From Streptomyces canus (GTDB lineage: Bacteria > Actinomycetota > Actinomycetes > Streptomycetales > Streptomycetaceae): a stretch of 64,000 bases of DNA. Shown in pieces: positions 55,104-63,863 of the stretch. A program made the translations under genes and the position numbers. The stretch's first letter is position 1. Each line of letters starts with the position of its first letter. The stretch is from positions 9,786,001 through 9,850,000 of the forward strand of contig NZ_JAUSYQ010000002.1 of assembly GCF_030816965.1 (NCBI RefSeq), written 5' to 3'. The notes beneath the pieces are model-generated. The model searched no databases and had not been told where the DNA came from. It was given only the letters and a program-made list of their open reading frames with translations.

Positions 55104-56732
55104 CTAGTCGTTGTCGCTCCAGCTCGGGTGGCGCTGCGGAGGTCCGGCGAGGAGCAGTTGCTCGATGCCGGCGTACCGTTCGCGTGCACGACGGGCGCTG
55201 CGGCGTCCGCTCAGGAAGGTGCCCAGCCAGCCGCAGGCGAAGCCCACCGGTACGGAGACCAGGGCGGTCGTGGTGAAGGGGAACCAGTTCAGGTCGGCTT
55301 CCGGGAACGCTGACGCCGGGGAGCCGGAGACGAGCCGGGTGCCCGACATCAGGACCAGGACGGCGGCCGAACCGCCGATCAGCGTGCCGAGCAGCCCGGC
55401 CTTGCCGAAGCGTCGCCAGAACAGCGAGTAGACCAGCGCGGGCGCGATGGCGGAGGCGCCCATGCAGAAGGACAGGGTGGCCAGCGGCTGAAGGCTGCGG
55501 TGCTGGGCCAGGGCCGCCAGCAGCACCACCGGTACGCCGACGATCAGCGCGCTCACCCTCGCCAGGGTCATCTCCCGCAGGGCGGGCATCCCACTGTGCC
55601 GGGAGGCGGCGACGTCGTGTGCCAGGGAGTTGGCGCAGGCGAGCGTCATCCCGGCGACGGACGCCAGGAGGGTGAGGAAGATCGCCGTGGTGACGGTGCT
55701 GAACACCAGGCTCTCGGTGCGGGAGACGTCCGGGCCGAACACGGCGCGCGCCCCCAGCAGGTAGGCGGTGCTGCCGTGCGGGTCGGCGGCCGTGATCCGC
55801 TCGCGGCCGACCAGTGCCGTGGCGCCGAGGCCGATGACGGTGATCACCAGCATGAACAGGGCGACCGAGGACACCGCCCAGGACATCGTGCGCCGTACCT
55901 GGCGGGCGTTGCCCGCGGTGTACATCCGCATCGTGACGTGCGGCAGGCAAGCGCCGCCGAGCACGATGGCGACCTGTGTGCTGACCATGTCCAGTCCGGG
56001 GTACGGCCCGTCCGCGAACTGCAGGCCGTACCGAAGGAACGCCTGGCCGGTTCCGCTGCGCTGCGCGGCGGTGTCGACCAGCGTGCCCGGGTGCCAGCCG
56101 AAGCCGGCGAGGACGAGTACGGCGACCACGAGGCCGGATCCGAGGAGCATCACCGTCTTGATGATCTGGATCAGCGCGGTCCCCCTCATCCCGCCCAGGG
56201 CGGCGTAACTGATCATCAGGATGCCGGCGCCGGCGATGCAGCCGGTCTGCATGCCACGGTCGGAGAAGCCCAGGATGAACGCCAGCAGTTGTCCCACGCC
56301 CGCCAGTTGCACGATCATCATCGGGATCAGCGACAGCAGGGTCACCCCACACGCGGTGATGCGCACGGCCCGCCCGGGGACACGTCGGCTCAGTGCGTCA
56401 CCCATGGTGAACCGGCCGGTGTTGTGCAGCGGTTCGGCGAGCAGGAACATCAGCAGGAGCAGGGACAGCAGCGTGCTCAGGGCCAGGACGACTCCGTCGT
56501 AGCCGCACAGGGCGATGACCCCGCCGATGGTGAGCACGGTCGCGGCGGAGATGTAGTCGCCGGCGACCGCCAGGCCGTTGCGCAGCGGGGACAGCGATCG
56601 GTAGCCGGTGTAGAACTCCTCCAGGTCGTCGCGGTCGGGGCCGGTCAGGACGCACAGCAGGAGCGTGAGGGTGACGACGCTGCAGAACGCGACCAGGGAC
56701 CAGGACTGCGCGGAGCCGCCGAGGTCGGTCAT
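55104..56732 (-). CDS. sodium/solute symporter (ActP-like cation acetate symporter family)
   Basis: A 542-aa polytopic membrane protein of the SSS family, with about 13 hydrophobic segments. The early motif EEFYTGYRSLSPLRNGLAVA, then GDYISAATVL, resembles the acetate permease ActP, and SYAALGGMRGTALIQIIK is a conserved loop. It probably takes up a short carboxylate with sodium. ATG 56732 overlaps the stop of the DUF485 gene by 4 nt, the usual partner arrangement. It may feed the acyl-CoA pathways in this window (inference). Confidence 0.88.
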   Translation of the reverse strand: MTDLGGSAQSWSLVAFCSVVTLTLLLCVLTGPDRDDLEEFYTGYRSLSPLRNGLAVAGDYISAATVLTIGGVIALCGYDGVVLALSTLLSLLLLMFLLAEPLHNTGRFTMGDALSRRVPGRAVRITACGVTLLSLIPMMIVQLAGVGQLLAFILGFSDRGMQTGCIAGAGILMISYAALGGMRGTALIQIIKTVMLLGSGLVVAVLVLAGFGWHPGTLVDTAAQRSGTGQAFLRYGLQFADGPYPGLDMVSTQVAIVLGGACLPHVTMRMYTAGNARQVRRTMSWAVSSVALFMLVITVIGLGATALVGRERITAADPHGSTAYLLGARAVFGPDVSRTESLVFSTVTTAIFLTLLASVAGMTLACANSLAHDVAASRHSGMPALREMTLARVSALIVGVPVVLLAALAQHRSLQPLATLSFCMGASAIAPALVYSLFWRRFGKAGLLGTLIGGSAAVLVLMSGTRLVSGSPASAFPEADLNWFPFTTTALVSVPVGFACGWLGTFLSGRRSARRARERYAGIEQLLLAGPPQRHPSWSDND

Positions 56733-57172
56733 GCCTGTGCCCGTCCGTCGCCGTCGGCCGGGGGTGCGTACCGGCTGACTCTGCGGGCCAGGGGATCGAC
56801 GAATCGCCGTGCCGAGTACTCGAACAGCAGGACGGCAAGCCAGGTGACGGGGATCTGTACCACGGCGAGGAGCAGGCCGGTGGGGAGCCCGCCGAGGGCC
56901 GGGCGAGCCATGAAGGCGGGGGCCTTGACGGTGAGGGTGAGGAAGACGGCGAAGTAACCGAGGGCGGCCAGGGTGGCCACGCGTCGTTGCCACCGGCAGG
57001 CGCGGCGCAGGACGCGCAGGGCGCGGTGGTAGCTGGACCACGAACGCTGACGGGCCCCGCTTCCCGGCCGCTCTCCGGCCGACGCGAGGGACGGCGGCCG
57101 GTGTGCGGTGGGCGAGGGGACCCGTCCGTCGTGCCGATGCGACAGGGATAATTCCGAGCGGTCGTAGGACAT
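56729..57172 (-). CDS. DUF485 domain-containing membrane protein
   Basis: A 147-aa protein with two transmembrane helices (ATLAALGYFAVFLTLTVKAP; PTGLLLAVVQIPVTWLAVLL), typical of the small DUF485 partner encoded before ActP-type symporters. A polar 60-residue N-terminal tail is longer than in the enteric counterpart. ATG 57172 follows TAGGAG. The two genes form a coupled operon. Confidence 0.85.
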   Translation of the reverse strand: MSYDRSELSLSHRHDGRVPSPTAHRPPSLASAGERPGSGARQRSWSSYHRALRVLRRACRWQRRVATLAALGYFAVFLTLTVKAPAFMARPALGGLPTGLLLAVVQIPVTWLAVLLFEYSARRFVDPLARRVSRYAPPADGDGRAQA

Positions 57173-57511
57173 CCCAAAACTCCTAGCGCGGTGGGCCCGG
57201 AAGTCACGGACCGCAAGACTGTGGGGGAGGCGGAGGCGGTTCGGGTCACCGCACGGTATGCGGGTGTCCGGGCGGTGGATGTGTGTTCCGTTGAACTTTC
57301 CGGCGGCAGCCCCGAAGGCAAGCAGGCCGCGGTCGATGCCCGTGGTGGGGGTGTGGCGGAAGTGCTACAAGGGTCTCCTGTGGTCCCTGCCCTTCATATT
57401 CGACCGTCCGTACGTCGTACGTCAGTCCCTGTCGGCATCGACCGCTCTGACGGGAGCAAACCGGTCGGTGGGGTGATGGGCGGTACGTCGAATGCCGCAG
57501 TGGTGTGGCGT
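57173..57511. other. 339-bp gap upstream of the DUF485-symporter pair
   Basis: I see no gene. It contains CGTACG-T-CGTACG (57409-57421), an inverted repeat that could be a regulator site, near a weak promoter-like pair (AATATGAA on the minus strand around 57395). The promoter for the symporter pair should be here. Confidence 0.35.
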
Positions 57512-57916
57512 TCATCGAGGGGGTGGTACTGCTGGCATATGCCTGCCGACTATCGCACTGCCTGAACGTGCCCCGGAGCACGACCAGAAGCTGTTGATGC
57601 CGAAGAGGGTGTCGAAGTCGTCCTCGGTGACCTGCTCCAGGGGCACCAGCGTGGCGACGGAGGCGTTCGCGAACAGGACGTCCAAGCCCTGTCCGCGGTT
57701 CCCGATCGTCTCGTAGAGCCGGTCCAGGTCGGCCAGGTTCGAGATGTCGCCGGTCACCGCGGTGGCCGCTGGACCGATCACTTCGACGGCCGCGTCGAGT
57801 TCGGTCTTGCGCCGACCGGTGACGAACACGTGCGCCCCTTCGGCCGCCGGCCGGACGGCACTGGCCAGGCCGATGCCGGTGCTGACCCCCGGTGACGAGA
57901 GCGGTCTTGCCTTCAA
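57512..57916 (-). pseudogene. decayed SDR family oxidoreductase
   Basis: Clear SDR sequence (GAHVFVTGRRKTELDAAVEV, then ISNLADLDRLYETIGN and GLDVLFANASVATLVPLEQV) runs to DDFDTLFGIN, after which homology ends at about 57593. The catalytic YxxxK region is missing. The N-terminal glycine loop is also disrupted: the frame reads KARPLSSPGVSTGIGLA where GKTALVTGG would be expected in the next frame, so a frameshift lies near 57885. The gene is both frameshifted and truncated. It is divergent from a TetR gene, a pairing that was probably functional once. Confidence 0.75.
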
Positions 57917-57970
57917 GTAATCCCCCGTGAAAGGCCCCCCATCGGCCGACCGCGAGGATTCGACACCGAC

Positions 57971-58522
57971 GTGGCTCTCGAGCGCGCCATGCTGGTCTTC
58001 CGGGAGCACGGCTACGAGGGAGCCAGCAGGGCCGGCCTGACGAAGGCGATGGGCATCTCCACCAGTATGTACGCGGCCTTCGGCAACAAGGAGGAGCTCT
58101 TCCGCAAGGTCCTGAAGCGCTGCACCGAGGGCCCGAGCGCTTACCTGGCCCGCGCGCTCGAGGAGCCGACCGCCCTCGGCGCCGCCACCGCGATCCTGGC
58201 GGGAGTGGTTCGCACCACCACCCGCCCGGCCCACCCCCACGGCTGCCTGGGCGTCCAGGGCGCCCTGTCCACCAGCGACTCCGGACAGGACGTCCGTGAC
58301 CTTCTCGTCGCCTGGCGCGCCGACGGCTTTTCCTGCATCCGGGAGCGGTTCCAGCGAGCCGTCGGCGACGGCGATCTGCCTGCGCAGACCGATCCGGGGC
58401 TGCTGGCCCGCTATGTCACCACCATCGCCTACGGCATCGCCGTACAGGCCGCGAGCGGTGTCGGCCGCGACGAACTCCAGGAGCTGGCTGACGCCGCCCT
58501 GCGCAACTGGCCCCTGTCCTGA
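57971..58522 (+). CDS. TetR/AcrR family regulator, apparently lacking its normal start
   Basis: A TetR repressor of the group that regulates neighbouring SDR genes. The helix-turn-helix is REHGYEGASRAGLTKAMGIS, then TSMYAAFGNKEELF; the ligand domain appears complete to the end (183 aa from GTG 57971). In-frame sequence upstream reads PIGRPRGFDTD, the usual N-terminus, but the codon where ATG would be expected (57941) is ATC, and no ATG, GTG or TTG occurs in frame before the stop at 57893. Either translation uses GTG 57971, trimming 10 residues, or the gene is inactive like its SDR partner. Confidence 0.65.
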   Translation: MALERAMLVFREHGYEGASRAGLTKAMGISTSMYAAFGNKEELFRKVLKRCTEGPSAYLARALEEPTALGAATAILAGVVRTTTRPAHPHGCLGVQGALSTSDSGQDVRDLLVAWRADGFSCIRERFQRAVGDGDLPAQTDPGLLARYVTTIAYGIAVQAASGVGRDELQELADAALRNWPLS

Positions 58523-58555
58523 CACTGCCGGGCGCGCACGACGGCCGGGTTCGCT

Positions 58556-59416
58556 TCAGCCGTCGTAGGTGTGAAACCCGCGGCCGCTCTTGCGGCCGAG
58601 GTGACCCGCGGCGACCATCCGGCGCAGGAGGGCGGGCGGTGCGTACAGCGGCTCCTTGTACTCCTCGTACATCGACTCGGCCACGGCCTGGGCGGTGTCG
58701 AGGCCGATGAGGTCGAGCAGGCGCAACGGCCCCATGGGGTGCGCGCACCCGAGTTCCATGCCGCGGTCGATGTCGTCCGGCCGCGCGGAGCCCGACTCCA
58801 CCATCCGTACCGCGCTGAGCAGGTAGGGCACGAGGAGGGCGTTGACGACGAAGCCGGAACGGTCGGGCGCCTGGATGGCCTGCTTGCCCAGCTGCTCGGC
58901 GAAGCCGCGGGTTCGCCGCACCGTGTCCGCGCCGGTGACGAGGGAGGGAATGAGCTCGACCAACTGCTGCACGGGGACGGGGTTGAAGAAGTGCAGGCCG
59001 ATGACCCGTTCGGGCCGCTCGGTGACGACGGCGAGATCGACGACGGGAATCGAGGAGGTGTTGGTGGCCAGGACCGCCGTAGGGTCTTCGATCGCCTTGT
59101 CCAGGTCGCGCAGGACACCGGTCTTGATGTCACGGTTCTCGGCGACGGCCTCGATGACGAACTGGCGGTCGGCCATGTCGCCGAGGTCACGGGTGAAGGA
59201 GAGCCGGGCGAGGGTCTGGTCTCGTTGTTCCTCGCTGAGCTTGCCACGCCGCAGGCCTCGGTCGAGGGAGGCGGTGAGCCGGCGGCGGCCTGCCTCGACC
59301 GCGTCATGCGTGGCCTCGGCGACACGGACGTCTATGCCGCTGCGGGCGGCGACTTCGGCGATGCCGGAGCCCATGAGGCCGCATCCGACGACGCCGAGAC
59401 GGGTGACGGAATCCAT
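58556..59416 (-). CDS. 3-hydroxybutyryl-CoA dehydrogenase family protein
   Basis: A 286-aa NAD-dependent 3-hydroxyacyl-CoA dehydrogenase. The N-terminal Rossmann loop is GVVGCGLMGSGIAEVAARSG (Gly11, Gly13, Gly16), followed by NTSSIPV and GLHFFNPVPVQQLVEL; the C-terminal helical domain ends GRKSGRGFHTYDG. It interconverts 3-hydroxyacyl- and 3-oxoacyl-CoA. It is the last gene of the five-gene minus-strand operon and pairs logically with the thiolase. ATG 59416 follows AAAGGA, 63 bp after the reductase. Confidence 0.92.
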   Translation of the reverse strand: MDSVTRLGVVGCGLMGSGIAEVAARSGIDVRVAEATHDAVEAGRRRLTASLDRGLRRGKLSEEQRDQTLARLSFTRDLGDMADRQFVIEAVAENRDIKTGVLRDLDKAIEDPTAVLATNTSSIPVVDLAVVTERPERVIGLHFFNPVPVQQLVELIPSLVTGADTVRRTRGFAEQLGKQAIQAPDRSGFVVNALLVPYLLSAVRMVESGSARPDDIDRGMELGCAHPMGPLRLLDLIGLDTAQAVAESMYEEYKEPLYAPPALLRRMVAAGHLGRKSGRGFHTYDG

Positions 59417-59479
59417 CGGGGCCCGTCCTTTCTGGTGAGCGGGTCAGGTGGGCGGGTCGTGAGCGGGAAGTGATCGGCG

Positions 59480-60448
59480 TCAGAGATCGAGGACGAGCCG
59501 GGGCCCGCACGAGCGGGAGACGCAGATGAGCATGGTGTCGCCGGCGGCTCGTTCGTCCTCGGTCAACAGCGAGTCGCGGTGGTCGGGTGTGCCGTCCAGT
59601 ACGTCGGTCTCGCAGGTGCCACACGTGCCTTCCCGGCAGGAGAAGTCGACGGTGACGCCGGCCTCCTCCACGGTTTCGAGCACCGAACGGTCCGGCGGCA
59701 CGGTGAGGGTGAGCCCGGAACGGGCGAGCTCCAGCTCGAAGGCCGCGGCCGCGCCGGTCCCGGTCGTCGGCACCGGGGCGAACCGTTCGACGCCCAGCGT
59801 GCCGGGCGGCCAGCCCGCGCACTGCTCCTGCACCGCCCGCAGCAGGAGCTCGGGACCGCAGGCGTGCACCAGGGTGCCCTCCCTGGGCACGCCGAGGTGG
59901 GCGGCGAGGTCCAGGAGGCCGTACTCGTCCTGCGGACGGACGAGCACCCGGTCCCCGTGCGGGGCGAGGCGGTCCAGGAACGCCATGGAGGTCCGCGTGC
60001 GGCCGCCGTACAGCAGACTCCAGTCGGCCCCCGTGGCCTCGGCGGCCTCGACCATGGGAAGGATGGGCGTGATGCCGACGCCGCCGGCGACGAACAGATG
60101 GCGGTTGGCCGGCCGTAGCGGGAAGTTGTTCCGCGGTCCGCGGACCCGCACGGTGGAGCCTTCGCGCAGGTGGTCGTGGACGTACGCGGAACCGCCGCGG
60201 CCCTCCGGCTCGCGCAGCACGGCGATCTGCCATGTCTCGCGTTCGGCCGGGTGTCCGCACAGGGAGTACTGACGGACCAGGCCGTCGGCGTCGCCGTCCA
60301 GGAGTACGTCGATGTGGGCGCCGGGCGCCCAGGCGGGGAGCATGCCGCCGTCGGGGCGGCGCAGGGTGAGGGAGACGACGCCGTCGGCGGCGAGGGTGCG
60401 GTCGGCCACCACGAGGGTGGTCGGGACCGAGGGCAGTTGGTCGTTCAT
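59480..60448 (-). CDS. PDR/VanB family oxidoreductase (FMN and [2Fe-2S])
   Basis: A 322-aa class IA oxygenase reductase. It has an N-terminal flavin domain (RQYSLCGHP), an NAD domain (FVAGGVGITPILPMV) and a C-terminal plant-type [2Fe-2S] ferredoxin with ligands CREGTCGTC and a fourth Cys in MLICVS. Such proteins pass electrons from NAD(P)H to a terminal oxygenase (Rieske or P450). No oxygenase gene lies in the visible part of the operon, so the partner must be elsewhere. ATG 60448 follows GGGAG, 19 bp after the thiolase. Confidence 0.9.
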   Translation of the reverse strand: MNDQLPSVPTTLVVADRTLAADGVVSLTLRRPDGGMLPAWAPGAHIDVLLDGDADGLVRQYSLCGHPAERETWQIAVLREPEGRGGSAYVHDHLREGSTVRVRGPRNNFPLRPANRHLFVAGGVGITPILPMVEAAEATGADWSLLYGGRTRTSMAFLDRLAPHGDRVLVRPQDEYGLLDLAAHLGVPREGTLVHACGPELLLRAVQEQCAGWPPGTLGVERFAPVPTTGTGAAAAFELELARSGLTLTVPPDRSVLETVEEAGVTVDFSCREGTCGTCETDVLDGTPDHRDSLLTEDERAAGDTMLICVSRSCGPRLVLDL

Positions 60449-60467
60449 GCTGGTTCGGCTCCCGGTC

Positions 60468-61658
60468 TCAGGCCTGCGTCGGTACATGCAGCAGCAGCGC
60501 GTCACCCTGACCGCCGCCCCCGCACAGGGCCGCCGCTCCGCTGCCGCCTCCGCGCCGGCGCAGTTCCGTCGCCAGGGTCAGCACCAGCCGGGCTCCGGTC
60601 ATGCCGACCGGGTGTCCGAGCGCGATCGCTCCGCCGTTGACGTTCACCCTGTCCAGCGGGACGTCCAGTTCGCGTACGGAAGCCAGGGCCACTCCGGCGA
60701 ACGCCTCGTTGATCTCGAACAGGTCCAGGTCGGCAGCCTTCAGCCGGCCGTCCCGGTCCAGGGCGTCGCGGACGGCGCCTGCCGGCTGGACGAGCAGTGA
60801 GGGGTCGGGGCCCGCGACCGTGCCGTAGGCGCCGATCTCGGCGAGCGGTGTCAGGCCCTCCCGCCGGGCTCGCTCCGCGCTCATCACGACGACGGCCGCG
60901 GCGCCGTCGGAGAGCTGGGAGGAGTTGCCGGCGGTGATGGTGCCCGCGCCGGAGAAGGCCGGCCGCAGGCGGCCCAGGGTCTCGGCGGTGCTTCCCGGTC
61001 GTACGCCCTCGTCGGCGTCCACCACCGTCTCGCCTCGGTGTCCGGCCACCGTGACGGGGGCGATCTCCTCGGACAAGGCGCCCGACCGCTGGGCGCGGGC
61101 GGCCCGTTGATGGGACAGCGCGCTGTACTCGTCCTGTTCCTGCCGGGTCAGGGCGAACGGCTGCTGGTAGCGCTCGGTGGCCGCGCCCATGGAGACGCCG
61201 TCGAACGCGCAGACGAGGGCGTCCCGGTCCAGGGCGTCCTCCACCGCGGCCGGGCCGTACTTCCAGCCGGCGCGTGATCCGCGCAGCAGGTGCGGGGCGC
61301 CGGACATGGATTCCATGCCGCCCGCGACGACCACCTCGTGACGGCCGGAGGCGATCATGAGATCGGCCAGGGCGATGGCGTGCAGGCCGGACGGACAGAG
61401 CTTGTTGACGGTGCTCGCCGGCACGGAGAAGGGAATGCCGCCGAGGACCGCGGCCTGCCGGGCCGGGTTGGGGCCTGCGCCGGCCTGCACCACATGGCCC
61501 ATGACGACGGCTTGCACGGCCCGCGGGTCCAGAGGGACGGCGGCCAGAGCCGCGCGGATGGCGTGGGCGCCGAGATCGACCGCGGACAGGGTGCTCAGGG
61601 CGCCCAGCAGTTTGCCGATGGGCGTCCTTGCTCCGGCGACGATGACGGATCCGGGCAT
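60468..61658 (-). CDS. acetyl-CoA C-acetyltransferase (thiolase)
   Basis: A 396-aa thiolase. The nucleophile is Cys88 (NKLCPSG), the active-site His is in NGGAIALGHPVGMTGAR, and the second Cys is in AALCGGGGQGDA. The tetrameric type-II-like length is normal. It cleaves a 3-oxoacyl-CoA to acetyl-CoA, or condenses acetyl-CoA. It is the middle gene of the operon and completes a beta-oxidation-like set with the dehydrogenase and synthetase. Confidence 0.93.
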   Translation of the reverse strand: MPGSVIVAGARTPIGKLLGALSTLSAVDLGAHAIRAALAAVPLDPRAVQAVVMGHVVQAGAGPNPARQAAVLGGIPFSVPASTVNKLCPSGLHAIALADLMIASGRHEVVVAGGMESMSGAPHLLRGSRAGWKYGPAAVEDALDRDALVCAFDGVSMGAATERYQQPFALTRQEQDEYSALSHQRAARAQRSGALSEEIAPVTVAGHRGETVVDADEGVRPGSTAETLGRLRPAFSGAGTITAGNSSQLSDGAAAVVVMSAERARREGLTPLAEIGAYGTVAGPDPSLLVQPAGAVRDALDRDGRLKAADLDLFEINEAFAGVALASVRELDVPLDRVNVNGGAIALGHPVGMTGARLVLTLATELRRRGGGSGAAALCGGGGQGDALLLHVPTQA

Positions 61659-61688
61659 GGCCGGGACCTCCAGGGGTGTGGGACGGGG

Positions 61689-62294
61689 TCAGGCGACCGG
61701 GTCGACGGCACGTTCGGCGATCATGTGGGCGGTCTCGTTCACCGAGTGCAGAACGACCCGCCCGCCGGGCATGCGCCGCACCCGGCTGACGGAGGTGTAG
61801 CCGGGGTGGAACCAGAACATCGTCGGCAGACCGAGCACCGTCGCGAGATAGGTGTTGGTGATGCCGCCGTGACACACGGCGGCGACCCGTCCGCCGGGAT
61901 GGGCGTCGAGGATGGTGTCCATGGCGCGCACGGCCCGCCCGCGAAAGGCGTCCCAGTCCAGGTCGGGCACGAAGTCCTCGAAGCGTCCCTCGGCGAGCGC
62001 CGCCGCCCGGGGGTCACCCGTCCCGATCTGCTCCGGAGGGGTGTAGGGCTGGGACACGTCCGTGTCCCACTCGCGCAGGTCATCGAGGACGGTGGCCGTC
62101 ATACCGGTGAGCCGTTCCAGGGGAGCCACGGTCTCACGGGCGCGCTGGAACGGGCTGACGTACAGGGCGTCGAGGTCTTCGTGCTCCAGCCAGTCGGCGA
62201 GGCGTTCGGCCTGGGCGGTGCCCTCGGGTGACAGCCCCGGGTCGAACACGCCCGCCAGGGGGAGGCCGTGCCGGACGAGGAGAAGTTCGGTCAT
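61689..62294 (-). CDS. histidine phosphatase family protein
   Basis: A 201-aa phosphoglycerate-mutase-like phosphatase. The catalytic His is in LLLVRHGLP and the second His in AAVCHGGITNTY. The role within this operon is not obvious; similar phosphatases appear next to acyl-CoA genes in actinobacteria and may act on CoA or nucleotide phosphates (inference). ATG 62294 lies 30 bp after the synthetase, with the thiolase following closely. Confidence 0.87.
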   Translation of the reverse strand: MTELLLVRHGLPLAGVFDPGLSPEGTAQAERLADWLEHEDLDALYVSPFQRARETVAPLERLTGMTATVLDDLREWDTDVSQPYTPPEQIGTGDPRAAALAEGRFEDFVPDLDWDAFRGRAVRAMDTILDAHPGGRVAAVCHGGITNTYLATVLGLPTMFWFHPGYTSVSRVRRMPGGRVVLHSVNETAHMIAERAVDPVA

Positions 62295-62324
62295 GAATGA
62301 TCCTTGAGTATGTGAGGGAGCGGC

Positions 62325-63863
62325 TCAGCCGGCGATGGTCCGTTCCGAGCCCCAGTAGGGGCGGCGCATCGCGCGTTTGTCGAGCTTGCCCATGGCGTTG
62401 CGCAGCAGCTCGGGGACGATCTCGTACGACTTCGGGCACTTGTAGGCGGCGAGGTGCTCGCGGCAGAAGGCGTCCAGCTCGCCGGTGGGCGGTTCGTCCC
62501 CGGCCACCACGACCAGCGCCCGCAGCGACTCGCCGAAGTCCGGGTCGGGCACGCCGATCACCGCGACTTCGACGACCGCCGGGTGCCGGCGCAGGACCGC
62601 CTCGCTCTCGGCCGGGTACAGGTTCACGCCGCCGGAGACCACGACGTCCGCGGCCCGGTCGGTGATGAAGATGTAGCCGTCGGCGTCGACGTAGCCGATG
62701 TCGCCGAGCGTGAAGACGCCGGGGGAGAGGTAGGCGGATCTGGTCTTGTCCGGGTCCGCGTGGTAGCGGACGCCCTGGCCCTCGGGCGCCCGGAAAGCCA
62801 GCAGCCCGTGCTCCCCGGGCGGCAGCCGCCGGCCCTCGTCGCCGGTGACCAGGACCTCGAACGGAGGCCGGGCACGGCCGACCGAGCCCGGGTGGGCCAG
62901 CCACTCGGTGCTGCTGATGCGGGCCACGGTTCCTGCTTCGCTGGCGCCGTACGACTCGGTCAGCACCGGACCGAACCAGTCGATCATGGCGCGCTTCACG
63001 TCCGGCGGGCACGCGGAGCCGGTGTGGGAGACCTGCCGCAGGCTGGAGACGTCGTACCGGGCGCGGACGTCTTCCGGGAGGGCGAGCAGCCGTTGGAAGT
63101 GGGTGGGCACCATCACCGTCGAGGAGACCCGCCACTTCTGCACCCGGCTGAGGAACGACTCCGCGTCGTACCTGCCGAGGACGATCACCGGCTGACCGGC
63201 CGCCAGGTGCCGCAGCGAGGTCAGTGCCGCGTTGTGCTGCAGGGGGCCGCACACCAGGTGGGGGCCCGGTGGGAAGCCGGGCCGGGCGGACATCGCGGCG
63301 AGATAGGCGGAGCTGTCGGCGACCGGGCCGCTCACCCAGCGCACCTCGGTGCCGCGTGCTCGTCCGGTGGTTCCCGAGGTGTACACGAGCGGAGGCCGGG
63401 CGGGCCGGTCCGTCGGGAGGGTGCGTCCGGGGGGCGCGGCGGCCAGCCACTTGTCCCAGTCGAACGCGTGCCCGGCTGCCGTGGTCCCGTGCGTCACGAT
63501 CGGCAGGCCCAGTTCCCGGGCCGCGTCGAGAGCGGCACCCGCGCCGGCCGGTCCCGCGACGACGCCGGTCACCCCCGCGTCGATGATCTGGTCGACGAGC
63601 TCGCCCGAGGTGAGGTTCCGGGATGTGGCCACGGTCCCCACTCCGGCTCGCAGGCCCGCAAGATGGGCCACCAGCGTCGGAATCGCGTTGTCGCCGAGCA
63701 CGGCGATCCGGTCGCCGGGACCGGGCGCGAACTCCAGCAGGCGGGCCGCCGCCCGGGCCACCTGGTCGGCGAGGCCGGACCAGGACAGCACTCCGAGGTC
63801 GTCCGCCAGGGCGGGCTCCTCGGGTGTCTCCTGGGCGCGGCGGTCGAGTGGCAGCAGCGACAT
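62325..63863 (-). CDS. AMP-binding acyl-CoA synthetase
   Basis: A 512-aa adenylate-forming ligase. Motifs: VYTSGTTGRARGTEV (A3), ESYGASEAG (A5), TLGDIGYVDADGYIFITDRA (A7/A8) and the C-terminal catalytic Lys in NAMGKLDKRAM. The usual TGD is LGD here. It would activate an unknown acid to its CoA ester for the downstream dehydrogenase and thiolase. ATG 63863 follows GGAGG. It is the first gene of the operon; the remaining 137 bp of the window look like a promoter region (A/T-rich near 63930-63950). Confidence 0.9.
   Translation of the reverse strand: MSLLPLDRRAQETPEEPALADDLGVLSWSGLADQVARAAARLLEFAPGPGDRIAVLGDNAIPTLVAHLAGLRAGVGTVATSRNLTSGELVDQIIDAGVTGVVAGPAGAGAALDAARELGLPIVTHGTTAAGHAFDWDKWLAAAPPGRTLPTDRPARPPLVYTSGTTGRARGTEVRWVSGPVADSSAYLAAMSARPGFPPGPHLVCGPLQHNAALTSLRHLAAGQPVIVLGRYDAESFLSRVQKWRVSSTVMVPTHFQRLLALPEDVRARYDVSSLRQVSHTGSACPPDVKRAMIDWFGPVLTESYGASEAGTVARISSTEWLAHPGSVGRARPPFEVLVTGDEGRRLPPGEHGLLAFRAPEGQGVRYHADPDKTRSAYLSPGVFTLGDIGYVDADGYIFITDRAADVVVSGGVNLYPAESEAVLRRHPAVVEVAVIGVPDPDFGESLRALVVVAGDEPPTGELDAFCREHLAAYKCPKSYEIVPELLRNAMGKLDKRAMRRPYWGSERTIAG

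Noticed and set aside
57191..57565. Short plus-strand gene in the gap before the symporter pair
   Set aside because: No homology, poor ribosome site and overlap with the decayed SDR. More likely promoter sequence.
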